Counted from the first letter of the stretch, positions 1 to 9,674 are shown. The stretch: DNA of 64,000 bases from Candidatus Tectimicrobiota bacterium (GCA_026005175.1 BPKO01000001.1:248001-312000), one strand, 5' to 3'. Program-made: numbers and translations. Notes: generated from the letters alone by a model not told the origin.

Positions 1-726
1 TTTTACCCCCGACGTCTGGTAGCCGATGCCCGAGTAGCCGATACCGCCCAGGTCGCTGGCCACCCCCTGCACCACCGACGACGACCCGGGCTGCTCTTTC
101 ACCGTGTCTTTGAAGTCACCGCCCAGCAGGGCGTGCTCTTTGAAAAAGCCGTACGTGCCCGAGGCGCTGTTGCGGCCGTAAAGCGACAGCGGCCGCGTCG
201 CCCAGGCCCCCGTGAGGCCCAAGTCGCCCCAGGTGCGCACCGGCTTGCCGCCGCGCTTGTAAGTCTTGGAAAAGATGCTGTCCACCTGGGTGAGGGTAAG
301 GCAAGTGAGGGGGTTGTCTTTGTGCACGAAGACCGCCAGGGCGTCGATGGCGGCGCGAAATGCCGTGGGCTTGTAGCCGAAGGCTTTCTCGAACTTGTCG
401 ATTTCTGCCGCCTTCATCGGCCGGCTCATGGGGCCGAGCTGCGCGGTGCCCTCGATGAGCGCCGGCGGCGCCGTGGACGAGCCTTTGCCTTCGATCTGGA
501 TGTGGACGTTGGGATAAAAGGCGCGAAACCCCTCGGCCCACAGGGTCATGAGGTTGTTCATGGTATCGGAGCCGATGCTGTTGAGGTTGCCGGCCACCCC
601 GCCCACCGGCCGGTAGGAAGGCAGCTGCGGGTCGACGGGCACCTGCGCGGGGGCCCGCAGGGCCAAGAGCAAGACCCCGAAGCCAACAAGCGTCGCTATC
701 AAGAACCCTGCTCTGAATCGTGGCAT
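1..726 (-). CDS. pstS: PstS-like phosphate ABC transporter substrate-binding protein (3' end outside window)
   Basis: Periplasmic phosphate-binding protein of a Pst-type importer. The start is the ATG at 726-724, followed by a basic-hydrophobic signal peptide ([19 protein letters not shown]) ending near an APAQ cleavage site. Family landmarks are IGSDTMNN near residue 55, the [16 protein letters not shown] binding loop, and further on [15 protein letters not shown]. The reading frame is open to base 1, so the C-terminus is missing. GAGAG upstream of the start may act as ribosome binding site. The nearby phoX-like and arsC genes suggest a phosphate/arsenate cluster. The family is clear; specificity for phosphate rather than another oxyanion is inferred. 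Confidence 0.88.
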   Translation of the reverse strand, partial: MPRFRAGFLIATLVGFGVLLLALRAPAQVPVDPQLPSYRPVGGVAGNLNSIGSDTMNNLMTLWAEGFRAFYPNVHIQIEGKGSSTAPPALIEGTAQLGPMSRPMKAAEIDKFEKAFGYKPTAFRAAIDALAVFVHKDNPLTCLTLTQVDSIFSKTYKRGGKPVRTWGDLGLTGAWATRPLSLYGRNSASGTYGFFKEHALLGGDFKDTVKEQPGSSSVVQGVASDLGGIGYSGIGYQTSGVK

Positions 727-761
727 GGCACTCTCCTTCTTCAGGCAGCCTATCGCGGTAG

Positions 762-859
762 GGTTAAGGTTCGGTTAAGCTCGCGTGAGCTTTTGGTAAG
801 GACCTTCCCAGTCCTTCCTGGGAAAGAGTATGCTCTAGCGGCGTTAGGATGCGGTTAGG
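762..859 (-). promoter_or_regulatory. Candidate Pho-type operator: 11-bp-spaced direct repeats upstream of pstS
   Basis: Upstream of the pstS-like start the plus strand has GGTTAAG at 762-768 and 773-779, exactly 11 bp apart. A second pair, GTTAGG at 843-848 and 854-859, has the same spacing, with GGTAAG between them at 795-800. Direct half-sites one helical turn apart are the pattern bound by PhoB/OmpR-family regulators. The half-site differs from the E. coli consensus, so the regulator is inferred. Confidence 0.45.
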
Positions 860-955
860 GCTCTGTCAAAAGGGCGTGAGGCTTCCCCGGGCCGCCCCGG
901 CAGGGGGACTCCCGGAGCGGGAAGGGAGCGCGGTTGGCAAGAGGAGGGCGGGCAC

Positions 956-1360
956 ATGCAGCGCGTGTTGTTTGTGTGCGTAGAAAACGCCTGTCGCAGC
1001 CAGATGGCAGAGGGTTTTGCTCGCCACTATGGCGGCGGCCGCTGGCAGGTCTTCAGTGCCGGCTCCCGTCCGGCCGCCGCCGTCGATCCGCAGGCCATCG
1101 CCGTGATGCGCGAGCGCGGCATTGCACTGGGTACGCCGCGTCCCAAGGGGTTGGCCGAGCTTCCCGACGTCGAATACGACGTGGTGGTCACCATGGGCTG
1201 CGGCGAGGCCTGCCCGGCGGTGCGGGCCAAGCGCCACGAGGCCTGGACGATTCCAGACCCCAAAGGCATGCCGCTGGAAGGCTACCGGCAGGTACGCGAC
1301 ACGATTGAACGCCACGTGCGTGACTTGCTGGCGCGCGAGGCCCCCCGCCAGGAAAGGTGA
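956..1360 (+). CDS. arsC: Arsenate reductase, low-molecular-weight phosphatase fold (thioredoxin-coupled type)
   Basis: Predicted to reduce arsenate to arsenite in the cytoplasm. The N-terminal phosphatase loop VCVENACRSQMAEGF fits the CX5R signature of LMW-PTP-like ArsC. VVTMGCGEACP near residue 80 carries the second cysteine pair of the thioredoxin-dependent class, and WTIPDPKG follows. The length of 134 residues is usual. GAGGAG lies just upstream of the ATG. It converges with the phoX-like gene, with only 8 bp between the stops. No ArsR or arsenite pump is visible in the window. Confidence 0.92.
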   Translation: MQRVLFVCVENACRSQMAEGFARHYGGGRWQVFSAGSRPAAAVDPQAIAVMRERGIALGTPRPKGLAELPDVEYDVVVTMGCGEACPAVRAKRHEAWTIPDPKGMPLEGYRQVRDTIERHVRDLLAREAPRQER

Positions 1361-1368
1361 CCGTTGCC

Positions 1369-3265
1369 CTAGCCACCCACCTTGCCGCCATCCTCGCGGG
1401 TGATGGCCACCACGCTGGGCCGCGGCGGCATGTCGTCGCGAAAGTCGGGCCAGCGGCTCAGCGGCGCGGCAAAGTGCGAGCCCTTGCCTTCCCCGGGGTG
1501 CTGGATGGCCACAAAGAACGTCGTGTTGTCGGGGGGTAAAGGCGGGGCCGCACACCTCGCACCCCCGGGGGCCGCTCAGGAACATGCGGCAGCGGCCGCG
1601 GTAGGGCCCTTCGGTGTCGATGACGTAAACGGCGTCGTTGGCGCCAATTGAGCGCGGCTGGCCGTCGGTGGCCACCCACAGGCGTCCGGCTTCGTCAAAG
1701 GCGAGGTTGTCGGGATTGGCCAGCCAGCTCACCGTGGGGTAGCCCTGGTAGGCGGCCTGGTGGGCCGGGGTGGCGGGATCGCCGCAGGCGATAAAGAGCG
1801 ACCAGTGAAAGCGCGTGGCGGTGGGGTCCTCGCCAGCCTCGGCAATTTCGAGGATGTGGCCGTAAGCGTTGGCCGGGCGCGGGTTGGCGGCGTCGACTTG
1901 CTGCGGCTGGCGCTTGGTGTTGTTGGTGAGCACGGCGTAGACCTTGCCGGTGACGGGGCTGGCCTCCACGTCCTCGGGGCGATCCATCTTGGTGGCCCCC
2001 AGCAAGTCGGCAGCCCGCCGCGCGTTGATCAGCACCTCGGCCTGGGAGCGAAAGCCGTGTTCGGGGGTGAGGGGGCCTTGCCCGAAGACCAGCGGCAACC
2101 AGGTGCCCGTGCCGTCGTCGTGAAAGCGTGCCACGTAGAGGGTGCCGGCATCGAGGAGGTGCAGGTTGGCCGCGCGGCTGTAGGGGTTGTAGCGGCCGCT
2201 GCTGACGAACTTGTAGATGTACTCGAACCGCTCGTCATCGCCGCTGTAGACCACCACTTGGCCGCCGGGAGCCACGACCACGGTGGCCGCTTCGTGCTTG
2301 AAGCGGCCTAGGGCGGTGCGCTTCACCGGGATGGCGTGCGGGTCATAGGGATCGAGTTCCACCACCCAGCCAAAGCGCAGCATCTCGTGGGGCTCCTGGG
2401 CCACGTCGAAGCGCGCGTGGTACTGTCCCCAGCCGTAGCGGTCCCGCAGGCCGTAGCGCTCGTGCACGGCGCGGATGGCCCTGTCGCGCACCGCCTCGAG
2501 GCTACCGTGGAAGTAGAAGTGGAAGTTTTCTTCGCACGTCAGCACCGTCCCCCAGGGGGTGACGCCGCCGGCGCAGTTGTTCAGGGTGCCGCGCACCAGG
2601 CGGCCGCTGGCGTCCTCGCTGGTCTGCAGCCAGGGATGGCCGGCGGCCGGGCCGCTGAGGCGCATGAGGCTGTTGCCGGTGAGCCGCCGGTTGTAGGCAC
2701 TGCCGCGCACGTAGTGCCAGGCGCCTGACGCCTCGCGCCGCACTTCGACCACCGACACGCCGTGTGCGGCCAGCTCGATGGCCACCATCTCGCGCGACTT
2801 GCCGGCCAGGGTGCCGTCCCACTCCGGGAACATGAGCTCAGAGTTGGCGTATTCGTGGTTGACCACCAGCAAGCCATGGCTTGCGTTGGAAGTTCCTGGC
2901 GGCAGCGGCAAAAAGCCGATGAAGTCGCAGTTGTAGCCAAACTGCCGCGCCTGTTTCCAGGCCGTCTGCGCCCGCGGGTCGAAATCGGGCGCATCGGGCC
3001 GCAGCGGGTCGCCCCAGCGGATGAGCACCTGCTGGCGGTAGCCGGCCGGCACCTGCAGCTGATCGGCGGTGCTGTGTTGCACGGGGAGAAAGTCGGCCGC
3101 GCCCGCCGCGCTTTGGGGGTCAAGCCAGAAGGGGTGGCCCGCCCAGAGGGCGAGGCCGGCCAGGCCGCCACGCAGCACGGCGCGCCGCGACAGGTAGCGC
3201 GCCAGCACGGCGGCAAAGGGTTCGTTGGCGCTGGGGTTGGTCACGGTGTCGTGCTGCTCTCGCAT
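1369..3265 (-). CDS. phoX: PhoX-family (DUF839) secreted alkaline phosphatase, one frameshift near the C-terminus
   Basis: Predicted Tat-exported Ca/Fe-type PhoX phosphatase releasing phosphate from organic esters. The start ATG (3265-3263) has GAGGAG upstream; an SRRAVLRGG twin-arginine-like signal and hydrophobic stretch follow. Family blocks include VVNHEYANSELMFP, NNCAGGVTPWGTVLTCEEN, LGRFKHEAA and VYSGDDERFEYIYKFV. Near position 1531-1536 (six G on the plus strand) the frame slips. Upstream reads CGPAFTP; downstream continues in another frame with DNTTFFVAIQHPGEGKGSHF, the expected C-terminal sequence, to the stop at 1371-1369. One extra base in the homopolymer explains the break. It may be a sequencing error or a real lesion. 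Confidence 0.87.
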
Positions 3266-3404
3266 GGCCGTGCTCCTCTGCTTGCGGCGGCTGGCCCCCT
3301 GTGGGGAGCCGCCGCGCCGGGTCCGCTGCAAGAAAATACCCCCTTCGTGTGAAGGCACCGTTAGGAAGCCATCAAGATGGCGTCAGGACGGCTCTGGCGA
3401 TGCA

Positions 3405-3433
3405 CCCTGTGGCGACAATATGGCGCCACAGGG
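3405..3433. other. Perfect 10-bp-stem inverted repeat
   Basis: CCCTGTGGCG (3405-3414) and its exact complement CGCCACAGGG (3424-3433) flank a 9-nt loop, followed on the plus strand by CGCTTTTG. It could be a weak terminator or a regulator-binding palindrome in the divergent intergenic region. The T run is short, so terminator function is uncertain. Confidence 0.35.
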
Positions 3434-3590
3434 CGCTTTTGTCAATAAGGTCAGGGCTGTCTGCGGCGCTGCCTTGCCGGGGGATGTCCCCGATGCGCCA
3501 TGAAAACGCCCGCACCGGCAGGGCTGCTGCGCGCCGCGCGCAGGTCGCCTACACGGCAAAGCGTCCAGGCCCCGCTTCTCGCAAGCCCCC

Positions 3591-3620
3591 TTGACATGCG
3601 AAATAAATTTCCTGTATTAC
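3591..3620 (+). promoter_or_regulatory. Candidate sigma70-type promoter upstream of the winged-helix regulator
   Basis: A consensus TTGACA at 3591-3596 is followed after 18 bp by TATTAC at 3615-3620, in an AT-richer pocket of GC-rich DNA. It points toward the regulator gene 228 bp downstream. Assignment is by motif only. Confidence 0.4.
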
Positions 3621-3847
3621 GTTACGCATGTGCTGGCGCCGCGCGGGCTCCCTCCTGGCGGTCGCCGGCCAGGCAGCGGCGGCGGGTCTTGCCTGCCAGG
3701 TCGCCTGTCGTCCCTGACGCATCACGGTGACCAGGGCTGTGGGGAGTGCGGCCGTAAAAGGCTTCCGCGGCGGGCCGTGCGGCTTTGGCCGACGGCAAGC
3801 GGCTTCATCGGTCGTGGCTTGGCGGCGACGGATGAGGAGGCTCGGCG

Positions 3848-4147
3848 ATGCACAAAGGCAAGGCGGACGCTCCTGAGTGGACGTTCCTGACGAACCACGC
3901 GCATGTCCTCTTGTGTCTGGCCAGAGACCCTACGATGCGCGTGCGCGACATCGCGGCAGCGGTGGGCATCACGGAGCGGGCCGTCCAGCGCATCATCGCG
4001 GCGTTGGAAGCCGCGGGATACGTCGAGCGCGTGCGCACCGGAAGGCGCAACGCCTATCGCATTCACGGCGCGCTGTCGCTGCGGCATCCCCTCGAGCAGC
4101 ACCGGCGCATCGAGGATCTGATTCGCCTCGTTCATGGAGAATCGTGA
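3848..4147 (+). CDS. Small winged helix-turn-helix (MarR/ArsR-like) transcriptional regulator
   Basis: Protein of 99 residues, essentially one winged-helix domain. The N-terminal helix TFLTNHAHVLLCLARDP leads to the helix-turn-helix MRVRDIAAAVGITERAVQRIIAALEAAGYVERVR, with a basic wing TGRRNAYRIHG. Cytoplasmic DNA-binding is expected. GAGGAGG lies about 10 bp before the ATG. It is 237 bp upstream of sbtA on the same strand, so control of the sbtA-sbtB-purE-purK operon is an inference from position only. The ligand is unknown. Confidence 0.75.
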   Translation: MHKGKADAPEWTFLTNHAHVLLCLARDPTMRVRDIAAAVGITERAVQRIIAALEAAGYVERVRTGRRNAYRIHGALSLRHPLEQHRRIEDLIRLVHGES

Positions 4148-4384
4148 AAACATGTAGCGCTTCCGCCATCGGGGTGGTAAAGGCGGTCGCCCGTGGAGCC
4201 GAGGTGCTACGTGCCGGTGGGCGCGTGGCCTTTTCGGCCGAGACGGCCTGCGGGCTGAGGGCGCGAAGGTCCAAGCAGAGGTGGAATGATGGAGATGGAC
4301 GAAATGGTTTGGCACGCCTCCCCCCGGCGCTTGCGGGGAACGCAGGCGTCCCGGCAAGCTGCGGTGTGAGGAGGCCAGCAAAGA

Positions 4385-5329
4385 ATGAGCGTGCTTGATC
4401 CGGTGATTCTCTTTTTCCTGCTTGGCGTCGCTGCAGGCCTGGCGCGTTCGGATATCCGGATTCCCGCGGCCATCTACGATTTCCTGAGCCTGTATCTCCT
4501 TTTGGCCATTGGCCTAAAGGGTGGCGTCGAGCTGGCCAAATACCCGCTGGTTCCGCTGCTTCCGAAGATGGTTGCCGTCTTTTTGCTGGGGCTCGTCTTG
4601 CCGGTCATTGCTTATCCCATTCTGCGGCGAGCCGGCAAGTTCAAGCGCGCCGACGCCGCTTCGATCGCCGCCCACTACGGTTCGGTGAGCGCGGGCACCT
4701 ATGCCGTGGCGCTGGCCTATCTCGGCACCCAGAATGTCATGTACGAGTCTTATACCACGCTGTTCCTTGCGCTTCTGGAAATGCCGGCGATTATCGTCGG
4801 GGTGCTGCTGGCCCGCGGCATCACGGGCCAAACCCAATGGGGCCGGCTCCTGCACGAGGTGTTCGCCGGAAAAGCGATGGTCTGTCTTCTGGGCGGCCTG
4901 GCCATTGGCTGGGTCGCCGGCGAAGACGGATTGACCTCGATCCATGGCTTCTTTTTCGACCTCTTCCGCGGGATGCTCGCGCTGTTTCTTCTCGAGATGG
5001 GGCTGCTGGCCGCGGCACAGATGAGCGCGCTGCGCCGCTACGGGCTGTTCCTGGTCGCGTTTGGCGTCTTCATGCCGCTCTTTGCTGCAGTGCTGGGCTG
5101 TGGCGTGGGGCGCCTGCTGGGCCTGTCGCTCGGCGGCACGGCCCTCCTGACGGTGCTTGCCGCGAGCGCCTCGTATATCGCCGTTCCGGCCGCCATGCGG
5201 ATTTCCGTGCCAGAAGCGAATCCGACGCTGTCGCTTGCAGCGTCTCTGGGCGTGACGTTTCCGTTCAATGTCACGCTAGGGATTCCGCTTTATCTGCAGA
5301 TGGCACGCTGGATTCATGAACTGCTGTGA
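4385..5329 (+). CDS. sbtA: SbtA-family sodium-dependent bicarbonate transporter
   Basis: Inner-membrane protein of 314 residues with about ten hydrophobic segments, matching the SbtA (DUF897) family. Landmarks include IYDFLSLYLLLAIGLKGGVELA in the first third, IAAHYGSVSAGTYAVALAYL, and near the C-terminus ASASYIAVPAAMRI followed by NPTLSLAASLGVTFPFN. SbtA imports HCO3- with Na+. The gene immediately downstream encodes an SbtB-like PII protein, the known partner of SbtA, which supports the call. It heads an operon with purE and purK. A GGAGG-type ribosome site lies upstream of the ATG. Confidence 0.9.
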   Translation: MSVLDPVILFFLLGVAAGLARSDIRIPAAIYDFLSLYLLLAIGLKGGVELAKYPLVPLLPKMVAVFLLGLVLPVIAYPILRRAGKFKRADAASIAAHYGSVSAGTYAVALAYLGTQNVMYESYTTLFLALLEMPAIIVGVLLARGITGQTQWGRLLHEVFAGKAMVCLLGGLAIGWVAGEDGLTSIHGFFFDLFRGMLALFLLEMGLLAAAQMSALRRYGLFLVAFGVFMPLFAAVLGCGVGRLLGLSLGGTALLTVLAASASYIAVPAAMRISVPEANPTLSLAASLGVTFPFNVTLGIPLYLQMARWIHELL

Positions 5330-5338
5330 GGTGAAGCG

Positions 5339-5665
5339 ATGCAGACGTTTTCCCGAAAACTCGTCACCATCATCACCGAAGCGGTGCTTGAAAAAGAACT
5401 CATCGCCACGCTTGAGAAGCTTGGCGTATCTGGGTACACGATAACCGAGGCACGTGGCAAAGGGCACCGAGGGGTGCGCAACACGGGATGGGAACATGGG
5501 GCCAATATTCGCGTCGAGGTCGTCTGTGCCGACCCGCTGGCCAGGACGATTGCGAGCCATCTCAAAGAACACTACTACGACAACTACGCCATGATCCTGT
5601 TTATGAGCGACGTGGAGGTCCTGCGGCCTGAGAAGTTCACAAGCGGAGGAGGCGCGACGCCATGA
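5339..5665 (+). CDS. sbtB: SbtB-like PII-family regulator of the bicarbonate transporter
   Basis: Small 108-residue PII-like protein. [29 protein letters not shown] is the first beta-alpha-beta unit of the PII fold; the [23 protein letters not shown] stretch is the T-loop region, and the second unit ends with [16 protein letters not shown]. It starts 9 bp after sbtA and its stop overlaps the purE start (ATGA). SbtB proteins bind adenyl nucleotides and gate SbtA. The C-terminus here lacks the cysteine-containing extension of some cyanobacterial SbtB proteins, so redox control is not indicated. Confidence 0.85.
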   Translation: MQTFSRKLVTIITEAVLEKELIATLEKLGVSGYTITEARGKGHRGVRNTGWEHGANIRVEVVCADPLARTIASHLKEHYYDNYAMILFMSDVEVLRPEKFTSGGGATP

Positions 5666-6159
5666 ACCCCCTTGTTGGCATCATCATGGGCTCGACCTCG
5701 GACTGGGAGACGATGCGCCACGCGGCAGAAACCCTCGAAACGCTGGGGATCCCGTACGAAGTCGAAGTCGTTTCTGCCCACCGCACGCCGGACAAGCTGT
5801 TTCGCTACGCCGAAGCGGCGGCGGCCCGGGGACTGGAAGTCATCATCGCCGGGGCGGGCGGGGCAGCGCACCTGCCGGGGATGACGGCGGCCAAGACACT
5901 TCTCCCCGTGCTGGGCGTGCCCGTCCAGTCCCAGGCGCTTCAGGGGCTCGATTCCCTCCTGTCGATCGTGCAAATGCCGGCGGGCGTCCCGGTGGGGACC
6001 CTTGCCATCGGCCGGGCGGGGGCGGTCAATGCCGCTCTGCTGGCGGCCGCCATCTTGGGCAACAAGTACCCGGAGATCCGCAAGGCCCTGGAAGCGTATC
6101 GCCAAAAACAAACGCAGGCGGTGCTCGACCACCCCGACCCGCGGGAGGCTCGCCGGTGA
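5662..6159 (+). CDS. purE: N5-carboxyaminoimidazole ribonucleotide mutase
   Basis: Converts N5-CAIR to CAIR in de novo purine synthesis. The class I PurE signature is at the N-terminus, [13 protein letters not shown], followed by [12 protein letters not shown] with the catalytic histidine, then [13 protein letters not shown] and [17 protein letters not shown]-like sequence (here [18 protein letters not shown]). Length 165 residues is typical. The start overlaps the sbtB stop by 4 bp, and its stop overlaps the purK GTG start, indicating translational coupling across the four-gene operon. Confidence 0.96.
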   Translation: MNPLVGIIMGSTSDWETMRHAAETLETLGIPYEVEVVSAHRTPDKLFRYAEAAAARGLEVIIAGAGGAAHLPGMTAAKTLLPVLGVPVQSQALQGLDSLLSIVQMPAGVPVGTLAIGRAGAVNAALLAAAILGNKYPEIRKALEAYRQKQTQAVLDHPDPREARR

Positions 6160-7247
6160 TTGTCGGGATTCTTGGCGGGGGACAGCTGGCGCGGATGCTG
6201 GCGCTGGCCGGCTTTCCCTTGGGCTTAACGTTTCGCTTTCTGGACCAGGCGGCCGACGCCTGTGCGTTCCCGCTTGGCGAGGCACTGGTCGGGCGGTTCG
6301 ACGACCCCCGCTTGCTGGAGCGGCTGGCGGCGGGCGCCGCGGTGGTCACCTACGAGTTTGAAAACATCAGCCTCCGGGGCGTCGAGTCCCTGGCGCCGCG
6401 CGTCCCCCTGCACCCTGCGCCCCGGGCGCTGGCGGTGAAGCAGGATCGGCTGCGGGAAAAGCAGCTCTTTGCCGAGCTTGGCATTCCGACCGCCGCGTTT
6501 GCGCCTGTCACGAGCGAGGACGAGCTGCGGCAGGCGGCAAAGCGGCTTGGCTTTCCGATGGTCCTCAAGACCCGCTCGCAAGGGTACGACGGCAAGGGGC
6601 AATGGATTATCGGTGAGGAAGGCGCCCTCGGGCAGGCCTGGCGACGGCTTCCCCGTGTCCCCTTGCTGGCCGAGCAATTTATCGGCTTTGACCGCGAGGT
6701 GTCGATCGTCGCGGTGCGCGGGGCCAGCGGCGAGGAGGCTTACTACCCGCTTGCGGAGAACGTGCACCGGCAAGGCATTCTTCTGACCTCCAGGAGCCGC
6801 CCTGCCGATCCCGCGGCCACCATCGCCCAGGCATACGCGCAGCGGCTGCTGGCCCATTTCGATTATGTGGGGGTGCTGGCCCTGGAGCTCTTCCAGGTCG
6901 GCGGCAGACTGCTGGCCAACGAGTTTGCGCCGCGCGTCCATAACACCGGCCACTGGACGATCGAAGGCGCAGAAACCAGCCAGTTCGAAAACCACCTGCG
7001 CGCCATCCTGGGGTTCCCGCTGGGCGCTACGGCCCCCGTGGGCGCGGTGGCCATGGTGAATTGCCTCGGCAAGCTTCCCGACCCGCGGCGCCTTTTGGGC
7101 ATTCCCGGCGTGCACCTCCACCTCTACGGCAAGGCGGTGCGGCCACGCCGTAAGGTGGGGCACGTGACCATCCGCGCAGCGGACGAGGGCGACCTCGAGG
7201 CAAAGCTGCGAGAAGTTGAGGCAGTGCTGGCGGCGTGCGAAGCTTGA
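6156..7247 (+). CDS. purK: N5-carboxyaminoimidazole ribonucleotide synthase (ATP-grasp)
   Basis: Uses ATP, AIR and bicarbonate to make N5-CAIR, feeding PurE. The protein of 363 residues shows [12 protein letters not shown] at the start, TYEFENI in the pre-ATP domain, the ATP-grasp blocks [15 protein letters not shown] and [13 protein letters not shown], and [18 protein letters not shown] near residue 255, the AIR/metal site. GTG start overlaps the purE stop. Because the substrate is HCO3- itself, co-transcription with a bicarbonate importer has a plain functional logic. Confidence 0.96.
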   Translation: MIVGILGGGQLARMLALAGFPLGLTFRFLDQAADACAFPLGEALVGRFDDPRLLERLAAGAAVVTYEFENISLRGVESLAPRVPLHPAPRALAVKQDRLREKQLFAELGIPTAAFAPVTSEDELRQAAKRLGFPMVLKTRSQGYDGKGQWIIGEEGALGQAWRRLPRVPLLAEQFIGFDREVSIVAVRGASGEEAYYPLAENVHRQGILLTSRSRPADPAATIAQAYAQRLLAHFDYVGVLALELFQVGGRLLANEFAPRVHNTGHWTIEGAETSQFENHLRAILGFPLGATAPVGAVAMVNCLGKLPDPRRLLGIPGVHLHLYGKAVRPRRKVGHVTIRAADEGDLEAKLREVEAVLAACEA

Positions 7248-7607
7248 CCAGAGGGGCCGGCCCAGGGGAAGAGGTCGCCGGCCGAGATACCGCCGAGCAA
7301 GCCCTTGGGGAAGCCAAGCGCGTACAGCAAGCAAGACTGCGGCGCCTCCAACAGCATGCGGCCGGCCGTCTATCGTGCGGGGTTCGCTGCTTGTGCCGCC
7401 CGGGGTCTGCCAGGAATTGCGCCGGCGTTTTGTGGCGGCTGCAAAGGTCAGTACTGACAAGACCTCCGTTGCCAAGTACAATTGCGGGCAGCCCGCGCGC
7501 CATGCGCCTGGCGATGCTCCCGGAGACCGCGGGGCATCGGCTCCGTCGCACGCGGGCAGGGCGACGTCAGGATAGTGAAATCCCCTTGATTCGAGAGAAG
7601 AGAGCCA
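7248..7607 (+). other. Intergenic region with a 12-bp perfect palindrome
   Basis: No recognised gene. GTCAGTACTGAC at 7447-7458 is a perfect palindrome and may be an operator for the ATPase gene 150 bp downstream. A minus-strand open stretch overlapping the purK 3' end gave no recognisable family. This gap marks the border between housekeeping genes and the defence island. Confidence 0.35.
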
Positions 7608-8869
7608 ATGATCTTGCACCGCATCGAGGTGCTCAACTACAAGTGCCTGCGGTACGTTGACCGGGAACTGCGGCCGTTTCACATTCTGGTCGGTGCCAAC
7701 GCCAGCGGGAAGAGCACCTTTCTGGATGTCTTGGTCCTCCTGCAGGACCTTCTTCGGGATGGCCTCCAGGCAGCGGTGGCAAAACGGGCGCGCTCCGTTC
7801 GCGAACTGCTCTGGAAGATGGCGTCGGATAGCTTTGAGGTTGCGGTGGTGTTTCACCTTCCCGACCCTGTTCGAAAGCGCCTGAAGGAGCCGTATTCCCA
7901 CGTCCGATACGAAATTCGGGTGGGAACCGACAGGGCAGGCGTCCTGAGCCTTTGAGCCTTGTAGAGAATCTCTGGCTCCTTCGGGAGGAAGGCAAGACGG
8001 CTTCCCGTTCCAGGGATTCCCTCTTCCCAAAAGAGCCTTCTCCGCCGGGAAGTATCGTCAAAGAACCGCGAAAGCGCGCACCGGCTGGCTACCGAAGAGT
8101 CATGTCCCGCACGGAAGAAGGACGATTGTATGTCCGGTCGGAAACGACGGATTGGAACTTCCCTCTGGCCGTAGGGTATGAGCGAGCGGGGTTACACATG
8201 GTTCCCGAGGAAGAAGCGCGGTTTCCGGCAAGCACCTGGTTGCGCCAGACGCTTACGAAAGGGGTGCAATTTTTGATGCTCAACAGCCAGGCGATGCGCT
8301 GGCCATGTCGTCCCGACGCCCCACGGACCTTCCAGCCGGACGGCTCCAACCTGCCCCTGGTCGTGGATAGCCTCCAGAAAAGTAGCCCGCGTCAGCTAGA
8401 GCGCTGGGTGCAGCACCTCCGGACGGTTCTCCCTGAAATCAAGACGGTAACGGTAAAGGAGCGAGAGGAGAACCGCTACCGCTACCTTGCCGTAGAGACC
8501 CGGGACGGATGGCAGCTTCCGTCGTGGCTCCTCTCCGACGGCACCTTGCGCTTATTTGCCCTGACCCTGCTGGCTTACCTGCCGGAGGAAAAGGGGATCT
8601 CCATGGTGGAAGAGCCGGAAAATGGCATCCATCCCCGCGCCCTGGAGGCGGTCTACCAATCCCTCTCTTCCGTTTACGAGGGGCAGGTCCTCTGCGCCAC
8701 CCATTCGCCGATCCTGCTGACCCTGGCCAGGCCGGAAGAACTGCTCTGCTTTGCCCGTACCGAAAGCGGCGCTACCGACATCGTGCCGGGCGATCAGCAC
8801 CCCAGGCTGAAAGAATGGAGAGAAGGCGTGGTCCTGGGAGACCTCCTGGCCAGCGGGATCCTGGGATGA
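7608..8869 (+). pseudogene. OLD-like AAA ATPase, disrupted by an exact 8-bp tandem duplication
   Basis: SMC/OLD-type ATPase. The N-terminal part has ILVGANASGKSTFLDVL (Walker A); the C-terminal part has LLSDGTLRLFALTLLAYLP, then EEPENGIHPRALEAVYQSL (signature and Walker B) and CATHSPILL. The two parts are in different frames. At the break TGAGCCTT is present twice in tandem, 7945-7952 and 7953-7960. Removing one copy restores VLSLVENL across the junction and gives one protein of about 418 residues. The downstream gene overlaps in ATGAATG fashion and looks like its TOPRIM-like partner, so this was probably a split-OLD (PARIS-like) anti-phage pair. Slippage could in principle reverse the lesion. 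Confidence 0.8.
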
Positions 8870-9364
8870 ATGGGCCGTAAAGACCCGGTCATCCTCGTGG
8901 CGGATGCCGATATGGAGCACGCCATGCGGGGACTGCTCTCGCGCCCCCAGGCTTTGGGAATTCGTGAGGGGATCACTTTTGACATGTTCAGACACCCCCG
9001 GCGGGACCCCGGCGTGTTTCACACCGCCCATGACTTTCTGAGGCCCTTGCAGGACCAGTATGGGCACGCCCTCGTGCTGCTGGACCGAGAGGGGTCTGGA
9101 CAGGAAAGGCGAACCCCGCAAGAAATCGAGGCCGATATCCAACGACGTCACCCTGAGCACCCATCAGGTGTCGAGCCAGGGAAAGGCGGTGCGACCCAAA
9201 GAGGCCATGGAGGCGATCCTTCGAGGAAAGCGCATCCCGCGGTCCTCTGGATTTATAAGGCGTTGGCCGAGCGCGTCAGCCTCTTACGGTGTCAGGACTT
9301 GGCCTTTCAACGATTCCGAAGGGAAAAACGCCGCTTAAAACCATGCACTTGGCGGTTCCCCGAT
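8870..9364 (+). pseudogene. Degraded TOPRIM-like (DUF4276-type) partner of the AAA ATPase
   Basis: Begins right after the ATPase stop. The first 90 residues read well: DPVILVADADMEHAMRGLL, then HALVLLDREGSG with acidic motifs typical of TOPRIM-like folds. Conserved blocks then appear in two different frames: GKAVRPKEAMEAILRGKRIP in one and KALAERVSLLRCQDLAFQRF in the other. At least two frameshifts and a central deletion separate them. No complete protein can be made. Its position and sequence suit the nuclease half of an AAA/TOPRIM pair; the family name is a judgement from memory, without a profile search. Confidence 0.6.
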
Positions 9365-9674
9365 GCAGATCGTTGTCTCAAAGCACGGCATTCCGATACG
9401 ATTGACCGAGGAGCGGATGGCTCACATCCGCCGGAGACACCCGGAGATGGACGGTCTGGAAACCACGATCTTGGAGACGGTCGCATCGCCTGACCTGGTT
9501 CAGGAAGGAGACGCGGGAACCCGGATCGCGCTCAAACACTACCCGGACTCTCCCTTGACGGAGAAGTTCTGTGCGGTCGTGTATCGAGAAACGTCTGAAC
9601 TGGATGGCTTCGTGGTGACAGCCTATTTCTGTTCCCGCTATGCGGCTTCGAGGAGGATCTTGTGGAAGCGGTGA
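9363..9674 (+). CDS. Small putative toxin-like protein paired with a DUF2283 protein
   Basis: Protein of 103 residues. RLTEERMAHIRRRHPEM near the start, then KHYPDSPLTEKFCAVVYRETSELDGFVVTAYF, recalls small RelE/BrnT-like or PBECR-type nucleases that act as toxins. It overlaps by 13 bp with a DUF2283 gene downstream, an arrangement often seen in two-gene toxin-antitoxin loci. The fold assignment is tentative and no catalytic residue can be fixed from sequence alone. Confidence 0.5.
   Translation: MQIVVSKHGIPIRLTEERMAHIRRRHPEMDGLETTILETVASPDLVQEGDAGTRIALKHYPDSPLTEKFCAVVYRETSELDGFVVTAYFCSRYAASRRILWKR

Larger units (their letters stand above)
3266..3847. other. Intergenic region between divergent phoX-like and regulator genes
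   Basis: No coding sequence recognised in about 580 bp. It holds a 10-bp-stem hairpin at 3405-3433 and a sigma70-like promoter at 3591-3620, listed separately. A single GTTAGG half-site at 3360-3365 resembles those upstream of pstS, but I see no partner 11 bp away. Confidence 0.5.

Noticed and set aside
133-858. Plus-strand open frame opposite the pstS-like gene
   Set aside because: The minus strand has signal peptide and phosphate-binding motifs; the plus-strand translation has no family features.
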